From Carboxylicivirga sp. (GTDB lineage Bacteria > Bacteroidota > Bacteroidia > Bacteroidales > Marinilabiliaceae), in contig JAOARW010000046.1 in the NCBI GenBank assembly GCA_025210475.1, positions 248,001 to 312,000 on the forward strand: a stretch of DNA of 64,000 nucleotides, written 5' to 3'. The position numbers and the translations under genes are program-made. The number at the start of each line of letters is the position of its first letter. Position 1 is the stretch's first letter. Shown in pieces: positions 63,756 through 64,000 of the stretch. The notes below the pieces were generated by a model. It saw nothing but the letters and a program-made list of their open reading frames with translations. It was not told the origin of the DNA and ran no database searches.

Positions 63756-64000
63756 ATGAAAAAAAATCCACTTGAGGTATGGGATAACTATGCCTTGCAA
63801 AAAATTTACAGACGTATGAGAATGTTAGTAATTCTTTTACTGGTAGGTGTATCGCAAATGTGGGCGACGAGTACATATTCGCAAGAAACTACCTTGTCAA
63901 TGAAAAAGAACAATGTATCGATAGAGAAGATTATTGATGCCATTGAGAAACAAACGGGTTATACCTTTTTGTACAATCAGCAGATTGTTGATAAAATGAA
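63756..64000 (+). CDS. SusC/TonB-dependent receptor, N-terminal part (cut by window edge)
   Basis: Open reading frame from the ATG at 63756 to the last base, 81 codons. After a cytoplasmic leader (MKKNPLEVWDNYALQK) a signal sequence follows (MRMLVILLLVGVSQMWA). Then QETTLSMKKNNVSIEKIIDAIEKQTGYTFLYNQQIVD matches the start of the STN (secretin and TonB N-terminus) domain of signalling SusC proteins. The barrel, plug and most of the gene are outside. It completes the sigma/FecR/receptor trio. Confidence 0.85.
   Translation, partial: MKKNPLEVWDNYALQKIYRRMRMLVILLLVGVSQMWATSTYSQETTLSMKKNNVSIEKIIDAIEKQTGYTFLYNQQIVDKM

Noticed and set aside
1..64000. tRNA, rRNA or insertion-sequence genes
   Set aside because: None could be recognised by eye in any part of the window; a covariance search (tRNAscan-SE, Infernal) would be decisive.

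Overview
The window reads as a chromosomal segment of a fermentative member of the Bacteroidota. Evidence for this is the rplJ-rplL-rpoB-rpoC block followed by a DUF3467 gene, TTTG-N19-TAnnTTTG promoter elements, a FecI-type sigma/FecR/SusC (STN-type) trio, many lipoproteins, and almost no Shine-Dalgarno sequences. Two [FeFe] hydrogenases, a cellobiose phosphorylase and AT-rich spacers fit the marine, polysaccharide-fermenting Marinilabiliales best, but I cannot fix a genus.

Layout. 1-10.2 kb: rplA (5' truncated), rplJ, rplL, rpoB, rpoC and a DUF3467 gene. 10.2-14 kb: a NamZ-type muramidase lipoprotein, a serine hydrolase that looks like the C-terminal part of the NagZ/beta-lactamase fusions of this phylum, and an AlbA_2 regulator on the other strand. 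14.2-32.7 kb: a hydrogen-metabolism island. It holds one HydC-HydB-HydA set, a regulatory block (2Fe-2S protein, putative sensory H-cluster/PAS protein, SpoIIE-type phosphatase, two DRTGG proteins, two HATPase proteins, a second divergent H-cluster protein, a PHP protein), a second HndB-HydB-HydA-HydC set with the codon use of highly expressed genes, a CAP-domain lipoprotein and the maturase hydG. hydE and hydF are not in the window.

32.7-38.1 kb: an OmpL47-like repeat protein, an acyl-CoA dehydrogenase homologue, a small outer-membrane-like protein and a CvfB-type S1 protein. 38.4-44.9 kb: a TolC/adaptor/RND efflux operon ending in a PII-like and a DUF2892 gene. 45-46.2 kb: a SigZ-like sigma factor with a Cys-rich tail beside a Cys-rich 2Fe-2S protein. 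Upstream of these lies an eight-unit tandem array with an exact 22-bp period (46377-46552). 46.7-50.8 kb: an exonuclease, two alpha/beta hydrolases and small membrane or lipoproteins. 50.9-54.6 kb: five tightly packed genes of unknown function. Four of them appear to share a previously unnamed domain with a strand, a GD turn, and a His 20-21 residues later. An MCP gene lies just upstream. 56.9-61.8 kb: a cellobiose cassette (Nudix-type regulator, GPH symporter, GH94 phosphorylase) with a clear promoter and a candidate operator. 61.9-64 kb: ECF sigma, FecR and the start of a SusC-like receptor.

The two strongest leads for something undescribed are the five-gene orphan operon and the hydrogenase regulatory block. 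The block combines partner-switching parts (phosphatase, HATPases) with two H-cluster-like proteins and DRTGG proteins, but no STAS anti-anti-sigma gene. All functional statements rest on motif recognition by eye; no database search was run.
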